Source of the DNA: Mikania micrantha
Taxonomy: Eukaryota; Streptophyta; Magnoliopsida; Asterales; Asteraceae
Reading direction: 5' to 3'
DNA: 64,000 bases
Assembly (NCBI GenBank): GCA_009363875.1
Contig: CM018686.1
Location: forward strand, 1,922,001 to 1,986,000
Below are positions 23,062 through 33,004 of this stretch, in pieces. Below the pieces are notes generated by a model. The model saw only the letters and a list, made by a program, of their open reading frames with translations, searched no databases and was not told where the DNA came from. A program made the translations under genes and the position numbers. How positions within the stretch are numbered: the first letter of the stretch is position 1; the number at the start of each line of letters is the position of its first letter.

Positions 23062-23401
23062 CAATGTTTTTAGAACCAGACCAGACGTCGAATCGGATGC
23101 CTTATAAATTACTAGTCGGATCGAATTTAAGAACCGGATGACATAATAAATATATAAAAAACTTTATAATTATAAACATATTTAAACAAATATAATTAAT
23201 GTTCAAAAAAACATAATCATGTTAAAAAAATACAGGGTTTGGTTTTAATGTTTTTAATCTTTGGATTTTAGTTATAAAAAAAATAAAAAAGAAATCTGGT
23301 TTGACCAATGAACCGGCCGGTTCTTGAGAGGGCGATTCACATGCTATATTTGGGCCAGCCACCCCATTGGTTCTCAGTCTGGTCTGGTTTTCAAAACACT
23401 G
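23062..23401. mobile_element. MITE with AACCAGACCAGAC termini
   Basis: The left end (ATGTTTTTAGAACCAGACC) is repeated inverted at the right end (GGTCTGGTTTTCAAAACACTG). The flanks CTAAAAG and CTTAAAG differ at one base and may be a 7-8-bp duplication, pointing to hAT. It encodes no protein. Confidence 0.5.
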
Positions 23402-23873
23402 CTTAAAGATTCATTTGGTAATGGATCAAATTCGATCCAGGTAATCTAAGGGTGTTCAGTTTCGTTCATTAATCATGATCCTAACCCAAATCAAGTTCAT
23501 GGTCTGCTGGTTCGCAAGTCAAAACAAACAACTTTCGACTTTTATTTGATACTTAATGATGTCGATTTCAACTGATTTACTTGTGAATAGACCACTTTGG
23601 TTTAAGTTCTATATTTGATCATGCTAGTAAAATCAAAGAACTAAGTTATCACTGAAATAATACTATAGTTGTAATCATATTTCACATGCCAATTGTTTAT
23701 AAATATATATAAAAATTTGGAGATCAAATGTTTCTGGTCAATACAATTAGACCTGTGACATGTTATACAGCCTGCTTGACCAACCCATTTTGCCACCCTA
23801 ATTAATGACATGATAACAAATTAAAGAATTCATACCATTTTGGCGGTTTTGGGTTTAATAAAGGACCAAGGCT
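23402..23873. other. Region downstream of the CRM gene
   Basis: It is AT-rich with no second gene seen, and should hold the 3' untranslated region and polyadenylation site of the CRM gene. I cannot place either. Confidence 0.4.
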
Positions 23874-24236
23874 TCAATTGTCACATTCAGTTTCTTCATT
23901 GCAAGAATCCAATTCAGTACTAGACTCGTCTGTGCAGTTCATATCACTTAGGGACACGTCATCGTCGTCGTCGTCGTCATTGTCATCATTACCACCATCA
24001 TCATCATAATCATCTTTATTTTCTGATAATTTATTATTGGTACTGTCAATTCCTACAACTTTTTTTGGTTCTGTCATGCCCTCACTTGCACCACTAATGA
24101 CAGTTTTAGGACCATGATCAGCAGGGTCATTATAAAGTGCAATGTGCCTATAATAAAGTTCTAGTTCCTTCTCAGATATAGCAATGAAATGCCTTACAGA
24201 TTCGAGTGATTGTTCGTATTTCGACTTTTCTAATGC
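23874..24236 (-). CDS. CRM-domain protein, exon 3 (C-terminal)
   Basis: This is the last coding exon, 120 codons plus TGA at 23874-23876. The acceptor reads CACACAG before GCATTAG, and joins in phase 0 to exon 2. The first part (ALEKSKYEQSLESVRHFIA) is helical and typical of the extension after the CRM domain in single-CRM plant proteins. The rest is low-complexity and very acidic, with a poly-Asp run encoded by a GAC/GAT trinucleotide tract at about 23960-24020 that may vary in length. Such acidic tails are common in this family and often poorly conserved. Confidence 0.8.
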   Translation of the reverse strand, partial: ALEKSKYEQSLESVRHFIAISEKELELYYRHIALYNDPADHGPKTVISGASEGMTEPKKVVGIDSTNNKLSENKDDYDDDGGNDDNDDDDDDDVSLSDMNCTDESSTELDSCNEETECDN

Positions 24237-26142
24237 CTGTGTGAGATCATGAATCACATGTCAAATGAGAAAAGTAGAACATTTAAAATGAAGTTGCTGT
24301 CATTATTATGAAGTAATCAAAATAAATAAATAAATAAATAAAAAGAAAACTGCATTAAATGAACATAAACTAGTTAAAAGGTTTCTTGGACAAAATTTAA
24401 GTTTTTATAGTTATATATTTCCGTCTAAAGTAAGTTTTAATTGTGTAAAATTATCCTAAATCCCTAAAAATAGTAATATATCTACCAGATAGCAACATGT
24501 GCGCTAATCCTTAACTATTAACACGAAATTCTGAATTACTATTTTCCTAAAATGAGCACTAGCGACCTTGTCTTCCCATCATTCTACCCTTTATTGGAAA
24601 GAATATCTCTTAAGGGTAACCTGACTGCCAGGACTTCAAAATGTACCAACTGTTAACTTCTTACGGAATACTCAATATTTTCAGTCGATCTTAATGAATC
24701 ATGTTCTAATGAACAAACTATCCTACTTGATTTAGTCAATTTTTAAAAAGTTAGTAATTTGTCAAAATACATCATGTCAAAAAATGATTAGTGTTCAAGT
24801 ATTTTCTGTCAAAATCAGTCCATTTGTTTTAAATTAGTAATCAAAGAAAAAATCATTAATCAAAAACATTCGAAAAAATGATGTAACAAAACTAATCAGA
24901 CATTTCGGAAGTCATTTTTCTAGCACTTCTTAAATTGTGTATACATATCATTTCATTTCTCAAAAAACTGGCAACATAACTCGAGTCATGTTTTTAAAAA
25001 GTTTGTGTTGAGCAAGACCATGCTTTCATTTTAAAACTTGCCATAATAAAGACACTCAGTAAAAAGATATAACCTTTATCAAGAAACACAGTATCATTGA
25101 TTAAATGATTGTTATATTTTACATTCATCAATTTCAAAATAGTAAAGCTGGGGATTGAATATATATATGTATATAGAAAGTGAGTACGCATCCTTTGCGG
25201 TGCATGCATATAATGTATATATGTGTTGGCCCTTAAGGGGCAAAAGTAAAATTGAATTAATTTTAACGTTATTTTACTTATTTTGTGAAAATAATCGTTA
25301 AAAGCGTTGAGATGTATAACTTTAAACGATGACTTTGAGCCGGGGACTCCTTCGGAGCAGCCTCTCTATCCCAACTGGGATAGGGGTAAGGTTTGTCTCT
25401 ATCCTTCCACCCTACTTTAAGTGGGATTTTTACTGGGTATGCTTGTTGTATATAGAAAGTGAGTGATATATGGGGTTTGAGGAGGATATTTCAATGATAA
25501 TTATGAAACTTAGATAAGCTTAAAATAAAAAATATAGGTTTTATACTTTGCTTTTAATGAACAATCATTAAATACCAAGTATGAATAAACCAAAATAAAT
25601 CAGGGATCAACCTAAGTAACAACCACTCTAGATGGACCAACCTACTGGATTGATGGATGAACTTTTTTAATCCATTGTAACATATAAATGGATCAGGTCT
25701 GATTTACATCGTGACCCGACAAATTGATGACAAAAAAAAAAGCGAAATTCTAACATTATCTGCAGCCCAATTACCATTCCCATGTAATCAGCCAAGAAAT
25801 GACATCTTAATAATGGTTTCCTCATTCAGTATGTCATGTATGTTTCAATCGAACATATGTATACTTACTTACTAATAAAAAAGCATATGAAATCTAATTT
25901 CTACTTCTATAGTAGAAAACTTCATATGCATCCAGTTAAATTATAAAAACAAATCTTCAAAAATAAACAGTGACTCTTTTTAGTTAGTCATCCCTGATGC
26001 AAACAGCCATAGATATAGCAAAAAAGTAACCTATTATTTGACAAGAGAAAACCAACAATAAATCAAGCAAAATAACAAGAATACAAGATCATAATTATAC
26101 ACTGCTATAAATAATCTAAATAAATATAAGACAGATACTGAC
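24237..26142 (-). other. Intron 2 of the CRM gene
   Basis: Donor GTCAGTATC after AAAAAG and acceptor CACACAG define a 1906-nt phase-0 intron. It is AT-rich and carries a SINE-like repeat (25235-25455) in the opposite orientation to the gene. Confidence 0.75.
25235..25455 (+). repeat. Dispersed SINE-like repeat, copy B, in intron 2
   Basis: The sequence carries GGACTCCTTCGGAGCAGCC, GATAGGGGTAAGGTTTG and a 3' end AAGTGGGATTTTTACTGGG followed by a TTGTTG-like tail. This tail is like Au-type plant SINEs. Copy A (3720-3900) is its diverged inverse. I did not find a clear tRNA-type promoter, so the copy may be truncated. Confidence 0.5.
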
Positions 26143-26544
26143 CTTTTTCTTGGACAAGGTGTCAATTGGACTCATGACCTGAGGCTGCACATAATTCTTT
26201 CCGCGATAAAAAACTATCGTGTTGTCTCCAATTATTTGAATCGGGATTCCGCCACTTAATCTTGCAATTTCATTAGCATAATCCTGTACTTGACCAGGTT
26301 TACAAGGCTTGCAGATGACCTTTACTGTCTCGTGTTTTTTCCAATGCATATGCATATTAAGAATAACACCTCCAAATATACCTCTTCTTCCAACCGGTAC
26401 ATAATTCGACCCTTTTTGAGCCATCTTTTTCATGTAGAATCTTTCTTCACCTGTAACTTCAACTGGTTTCACCATTGGTCCCTGAAGTCTAGAAACTTCA
26501 TACCGCTTGAGTCTTTCAATAAGTAAAGATTCTTTAATTCTTGC
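26143..26544 (-). CDS. CRM-domain protein, exon 2 (CRM domain)
   Basis: This 402-nt exon of 134 codons holds the whole CRM (YhbY-like) RNA-binding domain. Its acceptor is GTTTCAG before GCAAGAAT and its donor is AAAAAG before GTCAGT, both phase 0. The GxxG loop that contacts RNA is visible as GRRG in VPVGRRGIFGGVI, followed by the conserved strand-helix series with HWKKHETVKV and GGIPIQIIGDNTIVFYRG. Single-CRM plant proteins of this kind (CFM subfamily 4, for example the Arabidopsis mitochondrial CFM9 and its plastid relatives) help splice group II introns in organelles. The assignment rests on domain layout; the exact orthologue is not decided. Confidence 0.88.
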
Positions 26545-28155
26545 CTGAAACACAACAAGTTGTTTAAAAACAGAAGCACCAAACTATAATATATAGCTGC
26601 AAGGTTATATCTTCCTACCTTCATTTTATGTAAATATCTATATATTCAAATTAAGATGGTTATCGGCGATTATTCTTCCAAACTCTAAAAACGCATCCAC
26701 TATTTTTGTATTAATCACACTCTTCATAAGCACTCTACTGTAAAGTGAAAACTCATATAGAACGGTATACTAATAGCAAGTTTGGTCCCTAGAGCTGTTA
26801 GCTAGGCACTCCTTGAAAGAAACTACAACTTGTATAGATTGTATTCTTGGATTTAAAAGGATGCTTGATGCATGAGGCGCACATGATCAAATAACTGCCT
26901 CAGGGTCTTGAGGCAACGCCTCATGTACTTTTGGCATGTGGGAGGGGCAATCCGTCCTGGACCCATTTTTCAATGGCACAAAACTTTTAAAAATCTTTTT
27001 TATATTATATATATATTTATTTATATTTAAAATATAAAACTAAAAAAGCACAAATTTACAATTCGTTAGAAGCTTTTGTTCTGGCTCGTCCGAAACACTT
27101 GAATTCTCAGGATTGCTGCTAAATTGGTATAGTTAGTCGTCATAGTGTAGTGATTCTATCCTTCCCCTCTTTGCCTTCTACCCCAAAAGAAAAAAAGAAT
27201 ATAATTCATTTTTAAGAAACTTTTTGCTTAATAAATGAAATTCAAAGGATAAAATTGAACTTTTTTCGTCTTTACGAAAAAAAATTGCCATTTAGCTAAT
27301 AAACCAGTGGATATTGAGTGCTGGTTAGCCGAAAATCAAAGTTTGTCAGAAGTTAATTAGCAATTCCATTTAGATGCTCGAAAGATCGGGAGAGACACGG
27401 TTACTGGTTGTAAATAAAGCTTTATTTGGTTGCACATAGAGCAACACCTCATGTATGTGATGCATGTGCCCCGCTTCTCGGCTTTCGGCTTTTGGGACCT
27501 AAATGCAACGGAGCAGCTTGTGTTTTTTTAAACCAAGGATGTATTGAGTTAAACTGTTGAAAGATCTTATGGTGAATGTGTACATTTCCAATCACATTCT
27601 CATTACATCAAATTTATAAGAGTGTTATAACCATAATGATTCATCCTCCCTTAAGAAAAAGATAGGATTTTGACTTTCAAGGTCAAATGAATTGTATCAC
27701 AGTCAATGTCCTCTTGAATTTTGTTAAGGAGGTAATACAAAGACTCTACTTTTCTCTGCTATTTACCAATCAATTTTTTCTTGAAGTATCAATCAATATA
27801 CTCTTACTCTATACTTCAAATATACAATTCGCAAACTTAAGGAGTTGGTGTGGTGGTTAAAGTGAAGGAAAGACCAAATAGAGGTCGCAATTCAATTCCA
27901 ACTAGGACGATTTTCATTGAAGGTCACCAACCCGTTACTTGGGACCGCGCTTTACTTGTCCCTCCCAGCTAGTCAAGTATTGTGGGAACCTAAGGTTTAC
28001 CAAGAAATTGGTTTCTCACAATAAAATAAAAGAATAATAAAAAACTATTCGCAATGCATTATACACACACTAAAATATAAAAAAACAAAAATATAATTAA
28101 AATGAATGCAGAATGCTATCTATGAAACTACACAAGTTTATGAAATCATACTAAC
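26545..28155 (-). other. Intron 1 of the CRM gene
   Basis: Donor GTTAGTATG after GAAAAG and acceptor GTTTCAG define a 1611-nt phase-0 intron. It contains a tRNA-like SINE candidate at about 27838-28020. Confidence 0.75.
27838..28020 (+). repeat. Possible tRNA-derived SINE in intron 1
   Basis: GGAGTTGGTGTGGTGGTTAA resembles box A and GAGGTCGCAATTCAATTCC box B, about 40 nt apart. The segment ends near an AT-rich tail. I could not find a clean duplication. Confidence 0.4.
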
Positions 28156-28641
28156 CTTTTCGAGCTTATATTTAATTCGTTCCTCCACATTTGCAAACAT
28201 GCTTTTCTTTTTAGATCCTTTGATGGTAAGACGACGGGGGTCGTTTTTGTTAGCCAATTTTCGTTTCTGCTTCTCTTTCTTCCTCTTCAACTTCAATCTT
28301 TTCTTCGTCAGCCACTTGTATTTCTTGGGTGGATCAATTTCAAACGTCTCAAATTTGGGTTTGCCTTCTGATATGACGCAGCGCACAGATGATAAATGTG
28401 AGGTCGGTATCCCGTAGTGCCTGAAAACGGTCAGGTTTCTGAATGCCCACCAACTGTTCGACGAATTGCGTGAAGCTAAAGTGGGTTGTTGACAGATAAT
28501 TGGCCTAAATTGAATTCGGAAAACGGTTAATTGGCGTGTATTCCAAGTGAAATGTACGATTATAGATTGTTGATAGAGCCATTGAGAAGATAGATTACCT
28601 GTGAGAGTAAGAAGTGAAATTGGATTTGAAAAATGAAGCAA
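28156..28641 (-). CDS. CRM-domain protein, exon 1 (start uncertain)
   Basis: The frame ending at the GAAAAG/GTTAGT donor codes from about residue RPIICQQP onward for a plausible N-terminal region: serine-rich, then WWAFRNLTVFRHYG, then a lysine-rich basic block KKYKWLTKKRLKLKRKKEKQ just before the CRM exon. This layout is usual for organellar CRM proteins. The frame has no ATG until MFANV near the exon end, and a stop lies upstream at about 28653. The best ATG, at 28582 (MALSTIYNRTFHLEY, amphipathic and presequence-like), is in another frame and meets TAG at 28505. Either a small frameshift lies near 28505, or the true start is on an upstream exon. Confidence 0.65.
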
Positions 28642-28861
28642 ATCGTCGTGTTAGTATACGAGTAATTGAACGAGTTGACATATGATCGATTCCGTACTTG
28701 CAGACTGTAGAATGCTGAGAGCGTATCAAACGAGTCCCACTCCCACGATACACGATTCATGTGTATTAGGGGGAGTTGGGGTTGCTTTGATAAGTTTTGC
28801 AACTATTTGAAATTCTATTAACGTTTTTTTGTCAAAACTCATAAAACAAGTTTAAAATCCA
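28642..28861. other. Upstream of the CRM gene
   Basis: This should contain the promoter and 5' end of the CRM gene. No TATA box is obvious to me. The open frame at 28560-28802 overlaps it and looks like chance. Confidence 0.35.
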
Positions 28862-29175
28862 TCTTTACTCACCAAGTTTATTTAAGGTGAGAAAGAAAGG
28901 AAATGGAAAGGATCGATAAACATGTTTGTGTTACTACGTTTTATACAACAGAGGAATGGAAAAGAAAATAACACATGATGTGTTTCCGTGTTTTATTTAA
29001 GAAGGAAAATGTAAGAAAAAATATGCAAAATTATTTAGTTTTTCTTTCATTTTGATGAAAAAAGAAACGGAAGTAAAAAATTACGTTCTTTTCTTTTCCT
29101 TTTTACTCATTTTTTTTCCTTCTTGTTCCTTTCTTTTCTTTCCTTTAATAAACTCGGGAACATAGCGTTAAGGCA
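28862..29175. mobile_element. Foldback MITE-like element, copy 2
   Basis: The right end AATAAACTCGGGAACATAGCG is almost the same as the right end of copy 1 (2749-3002). The left end CAAGTTTATTTAAGG is degraded. The interior again goes from purine-rich to pyrimidine-rich, with TTCCGTGTTTTATTTAAG as an inner copy of the end. Confidence 0.5.
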
Positions 29176-29309
29176 TTACATATAAAGTTTCCTAATTTCT
29201 TTAGTTAGAGTATTCATCAGATCGAATTATCAGTTATTTGGTTTAATAGAATCATATTATTCGGATTTTGAAATTTTTTATCTTGATCCGAAACATGACC
29301 CGACCCGTT

Positions 29310-29986
29310 TTAAATTCGAATTTAGATGGAGAAGATGTTGATCAGCAACTCTACAAATTAATGATCGGATCACTGATGTACCTCTCCACACACAGACCCG
29401 ACATTATGTTCTCGATGTGTCAGTGTGCTAGATATCAAGGAAATCCAAAGGCATATCACCATATTGCTATCAAGAGAATTTTTCGCTACCTTGCTGGCAA
29501 ATCTCGACTTGGTTTGTGATATCCTAAAAATTCTAAATCTAAACTATATGCTTATTCTGCCAGTAATTTTGGTGGATGTAATCTAGACCGGAAGTCGACC
29601 ACAGGTGGATGTCAATATATAGGAGATTGGCTTGTCTCATGGCATTGCAAGAAACAGACCACTGTATTCACATCTGCTGCTGAAGCTGAGTATGTTGCTA
29701 CATCAAGTTATTGTTCCCAAGTCATTTGGATGCAACATCAGCTTCTAGATTATGGTTTGAATTTTCTTAACTCTCCTATTTATTGTGATAATGAAACAGT
29801 CTTTTAGATCATCAAGAATCAGGTACAACACTCCAAAACTAAACACATTGACATTCGGATTCACTTTATCCGTGACTGTTTCAAACGTAAGCTCATTCAT
29901 CTTGAAAAGGTCCACACAGATAACAATCTTGCGGATCTTTTCACTAAACCGTTCGATACAGCTCGCTTCCACCACTTGCTTGCCTC
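29310..29986 (+). pseudogene. Dead Copia pol tail (RT end and RNase H)
   Basis: The translation shows LYKLMIGSLMYLSTHRPDI, CARYQGNP, then after a stop STTGGCQYIGDWLVSW, FTSAAEAEYVA and SKTKHIDIRIHFIRD: the end of the reverse transcriptase and the RNase H domain of a Ty1/copia polyprotein. There are in-frame stops at about 29518 and 29806. The N-terminal gag, protease and integrase parts are absent. A hAT MITE (29987-30508) interrupts its 3' end, and the Copia-like sequence resumes after it. It cannot encode an active product. Confidence 0.85.
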
Positions 29987-30508
29987 TAGGGATGTAAACG
30001 AACCGAACGTTCAGCGAACAGTTCGTGAACCGTTCGACGGGAAGTTCGTTTATGTTCGTCGTTTAATAAATGAACGAACATAAACAGAGGTAGTGTTCGT
30101 TCATTTGTGTTCGTGAACGTTCGGTAACATGTTCGTTTACGTTCGTTTATGTTCGGTTTAGTTTGTTTATTATATTTATTCATTAAATATGTTGTGTATT
30201 TTTAATTTTTAATTTTTAGTTTAATACCATAATGTTTAAGCTACTTTTAGCTTAATACTATAGTATTTCAATTTATATATTTATAAATGATTATCTCCAA
30301 TGTTTGAAATTAAGAATGTTGATTTATATTGTTTAAATAGTATTCGTTCGTTAGCATTCATGAACCGTTCGTGAAAAAGATAAATTCCTTAATGAACGAA
30401 CACGAACAAGAATTTTCATTTGGTTAGCGTTCGTGAACATGTTAAAAGTTAAACGAACGAACACGAACAAAGGCTCGTTCGTTTTTGTTTGGTTCGTTTA
30501 CAGCCCTA
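29987..30508. mobile_element. hAT-type MITE in the Copia remnant
   Basis: The ends are TAGGGATGTAAACGAACC and GGTTCGTTTACAGCCCTA. Flanks CTTGCCTC (29979-29986) and CTCGCCTC (30509-30516) form an 8-bp duplication with one mismatch. Inside are many GAACGAACA and TTCGTTCG repeats in both orientations. There is no transposase. Confidence 0.8.
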
Positions 30509-30516
30509 CTCGCCTC

Positions 30517-30800
30517 ACTCAAATAAATAAGTTTTGGTTAAAACAACTTTTTTGTAAATACGTTAAAATTTGTGTTTTTGTTTATATATATTTTTTTAGC
30601 TCAAATTTAGGAGGAGAAAAATTACAAAAAGATGTTAGTTTTTGATTCAGTTCATAAATTTAGGGGTGACAAACTCAAAAAGAGATTTTATTGGAAAGTC
30701 AAGCTATGTGGATCAATGGGAAGTGAAATGATTTATAGTAATCAGAAATTTATTATCTTAATATAGCTTCTTAAGAAAAATAACTTTAGATAAATATAAA
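30517..30800. other. Copia 3' remnant and element 1 flank
   Basis: After the MITE the Copia-derived sequence continues. TTTAGGAGGAGAAAAA at about 30606 may be its polypurine tract. No gene is seen up to the element 1 LTR. Confidence 0.4.
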
Positions 30801-31058
30801 TGTCACACCCCCACCCCTGGTCACCTCGTGTCTGGTCTGACGTCACCGAACCGGTTGCGGAAGCATAGTGGTGATGTCTCTGGGGTGAGGTGTGACTTAC
30901 TTGAACCGATATCATAAGCACACAGATTAACTTAACGTACATACATTACAAGGATGTCGCAATCACAAATACATTACAGCTATATTTATTTAATTACAGT
31001 ATTAATTATACAGGTGAAATTATCCCAAAAGTGCATCCTCACCGCTATTACTGTTTAC

Positions 31059-31592
31059 CTGCAAAAAGGTTTGAGTTTGAAACGTCAGCACAAAGCTGGT
31101 GAGTTCGACAGTTCAATTTAAACAATATGATATGATAAGCATGTTCTCAAAAGTTCAGTTCTGGATAACCATGGGACCTGTATCTAGTTCCCTTCGGACG
31201 TCTAGTTCAGTTCTCAAGATATTACCCATCGGTACATATCTTAGTGCCTCATTATCTTAATGTCTATCATACCATTAAGAAGTTCAGGAAACAGATAACA
31301 AACATTCACACAAGGGGAGATGCAATCCTCCCAACGAATGGGGTGTCAACCAATAGTACTATCAATGTTTTCTGTTCGGCCACACATGGGTTCACTAGAT
31401 ACAGTTCAAGAATGAGGACTTTCAGTTCCATGATAGAGTTCAGTCTACAGGCAAAATCCCATGAAATCCCACAAAAGTCAAATGAAATCACACAGATATC
31501 ATTGATGCATATCATATAGTTCTCAAAAGTTTAGCAGTTCTACCCCGATGTTTATAAAAGAGTAAAAAGAAAAGGGGTTGTACGAAACTCAC
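31059..31592 (-). other. Candidate LTR intron, element 1 3' LTR
   Basis: In sense orientation the donor is TCAG then GTGAGTTT and the acceptor TTTTTGCAG then GTAA, 534 nt in all. A branch motif CTGAC has its A at 31085, 26 nt before the acceptor G. The box AACTCACC (plus 31098-31105), complementary to the donor over 8 nt, ends 13 nt before the branch A. The same order occurs in three other LTR families here. Splicing itself is not shown. Confidence 0.5.
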
Positions 31593-31713
31593 CTGATAAT
31601 TCAGTCGTAGCAGAATATCACACAAATCGATGATAATATGATGTTTCTGCATTTAGTTTATGTTTGATATGTTATTTATGTTCTAACTTGCTGATTAAAT
31701 CCTTTTGAACGTC

Positions 31714-32185
31714 CAATGTCAAAGACATTGCCTTAACAGTCATCAACCCGATGTTTAATATTTAATTACATGTTTTAGTGTAATATCATACAATGTATGA
31801 TAATGTAGGAACCTATACTGACTCAGGTTCCTAATACTTAGTTGATGACTCACTTGATTAATCAGTATAATCTCAGATTAACCAAATAGTTAATGTTGTT
31901 GATTATAATTGCTAAGATAGTCTCTAGACAGTTTAATGGCTTAGTAATGATTAATCCTTGTTATTGATTACCCAAATATCATGGAATATCACAATGTAAT
32001 ATTAAAGTAGGTTTAATAACCATGTTTAACATACTGATCTGACTGTTATCAGAAACGTCAGATAATCGTTCCAGTAAATATGTTAATGATTGTGATTAGT
32101 TTAGAACACTCAACTTTCACGTTGCATGTCAAAGATTAATCAAACTAATCACATACATAGTCACAAACAAATGGTTTAAACCATT
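31714..32185 (-). repeat. Hairpin series in the transcribed LTR, element 1
   Basis: Perfect stems: CAATGTC/GACATTG (31714-31730, loop 3), TATCATACA/TGTATGATA (31784-31802, loop 1), TAGGAACCT/AGGTTCCTA (31806-31833, loop 10), ATCTGAC/GTCAGAT (32037-32063), and palindrome AATGGTTTAAACCATT (32170-32185). All lie between the TATA-like site and the candidate donor. Confidence 0.6.
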
Positions 32186-32604
32186 ATAACCATTGTTATG
32201 ATTCCATGCAAACCGGGCATTACAACGGCTCAAAACAAGGATTTACCCATTATCAGTTCGAGTTTGTCACTCAAAATCAATCCTAGCCATCATCTAAGCA
32301 ATAATCAACAATCCTAACTATATCATTACGTTCAAAACTAAGATTTAATCATTCATAATCAAACCAGAAGGTTTAAAATGAACCATTACCTAATCTGACG
32401 AATTCCAACGGGTAAAATGATGATCAGAACTTGTTTTAACGCTTCTGGATGCGATCTAAACGTCAAGAGGCCTTCAAACTTGAGTTCTTGGTGATTTGAA
32501 TGATGATTTTCGTTGTTGGTGTTGGCTGGCGTCGATGAGAAGGTTAATATGAGGATAAGAATGAAAAAGTTGATTTTTATGCAAGTGGCCGACATTCTGG
32601 ACCC

Positions 32605-32732
32605 CAGGCGCATCGCCTGACGCCCTACACCCAACCTAGGAGTACCGCGCGCGTCCCCCCGCCTTCCAGAAGTTTTCGACTCCGCGCGCATCGCCTAGGG
32701 TCTTCACTTGACCTTAGGCGTACCGCCTAAGG
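32605..32732 (-). promoter_or_regulatory. Palindrome cluster upstream of TATA, element 1 3' LTR
   Basis: CAGGCG/CGCCTG around CAT (32605-32619), GCG-CAT-CGC (about 32686-32694) and CCTTAGGCG/CGCCTAAGG around TAC (32712-32732). In sense orientation they are about 25-155 bp upstream of the TATA-like site. Such CG-rich palindromes suggest dimeric factor binding; no factor is known to me. Confidence 0.5.
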
Positions 32733-32941
32733 GCAATTTCTTCCGTTTTTCGACGGAAACTTCGTTTCGCGATTCCGGACAATCCGTAACTCCGTTTCGC
32801 GCACGGTTTTCGCCTACGTTCATCATTTTTCACATACTACCATCCCATATTAATTTCGGCGACCAATTCAACACGGATTTTAAACACGATCAAATGTGCT
32901 CAATTCATTGGTGACGTAATTCTTCTTACGCGATTATCACA

Positions 32942-32953
32942 GTCTCCTCCTGT
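32942..32953 (-). promoter_or_regulatory. Polypurine tract, element 1
   Basis: In sense orientation the tract reads CAGGAGGAGAC and abuts the 3' LTR start TGTGATA. It primes plus-strand DNA synthesis. Confidence 0.75.
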
Positions 32954-33004
32954 TAGAAAAATTTCGTCCCGAAATTTAGGAAATACTTGTTTATTAACAG
33001 TTGA

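Larger units (their letters stand above)
30801..32941 (-). repeat. Element 1, 3' LTR
   Basis: The 2141-bp LTR runs, on the plus strand, from TGTCACACCCCCAC to GCGATTATCACA; in sense orientation it is TGTGATA...GGTGTGACA. It ends directly at the polypurine tract. Sense features include a palindrome cluster (32605-32732), a weak TATA-like GCATAAAAA near 32573-32583, several perfect hairpins, and a candidate intron (31059-31592). The open frames at 31244-31519 and 32386-32914 are not genes. Confidence 0.93.

Noticed and set aside
31244..31519. Frames repeated at 31244 and 40342
   Set aside because: They recur only because the two LTRs are copies; they lie within LTR sequence.
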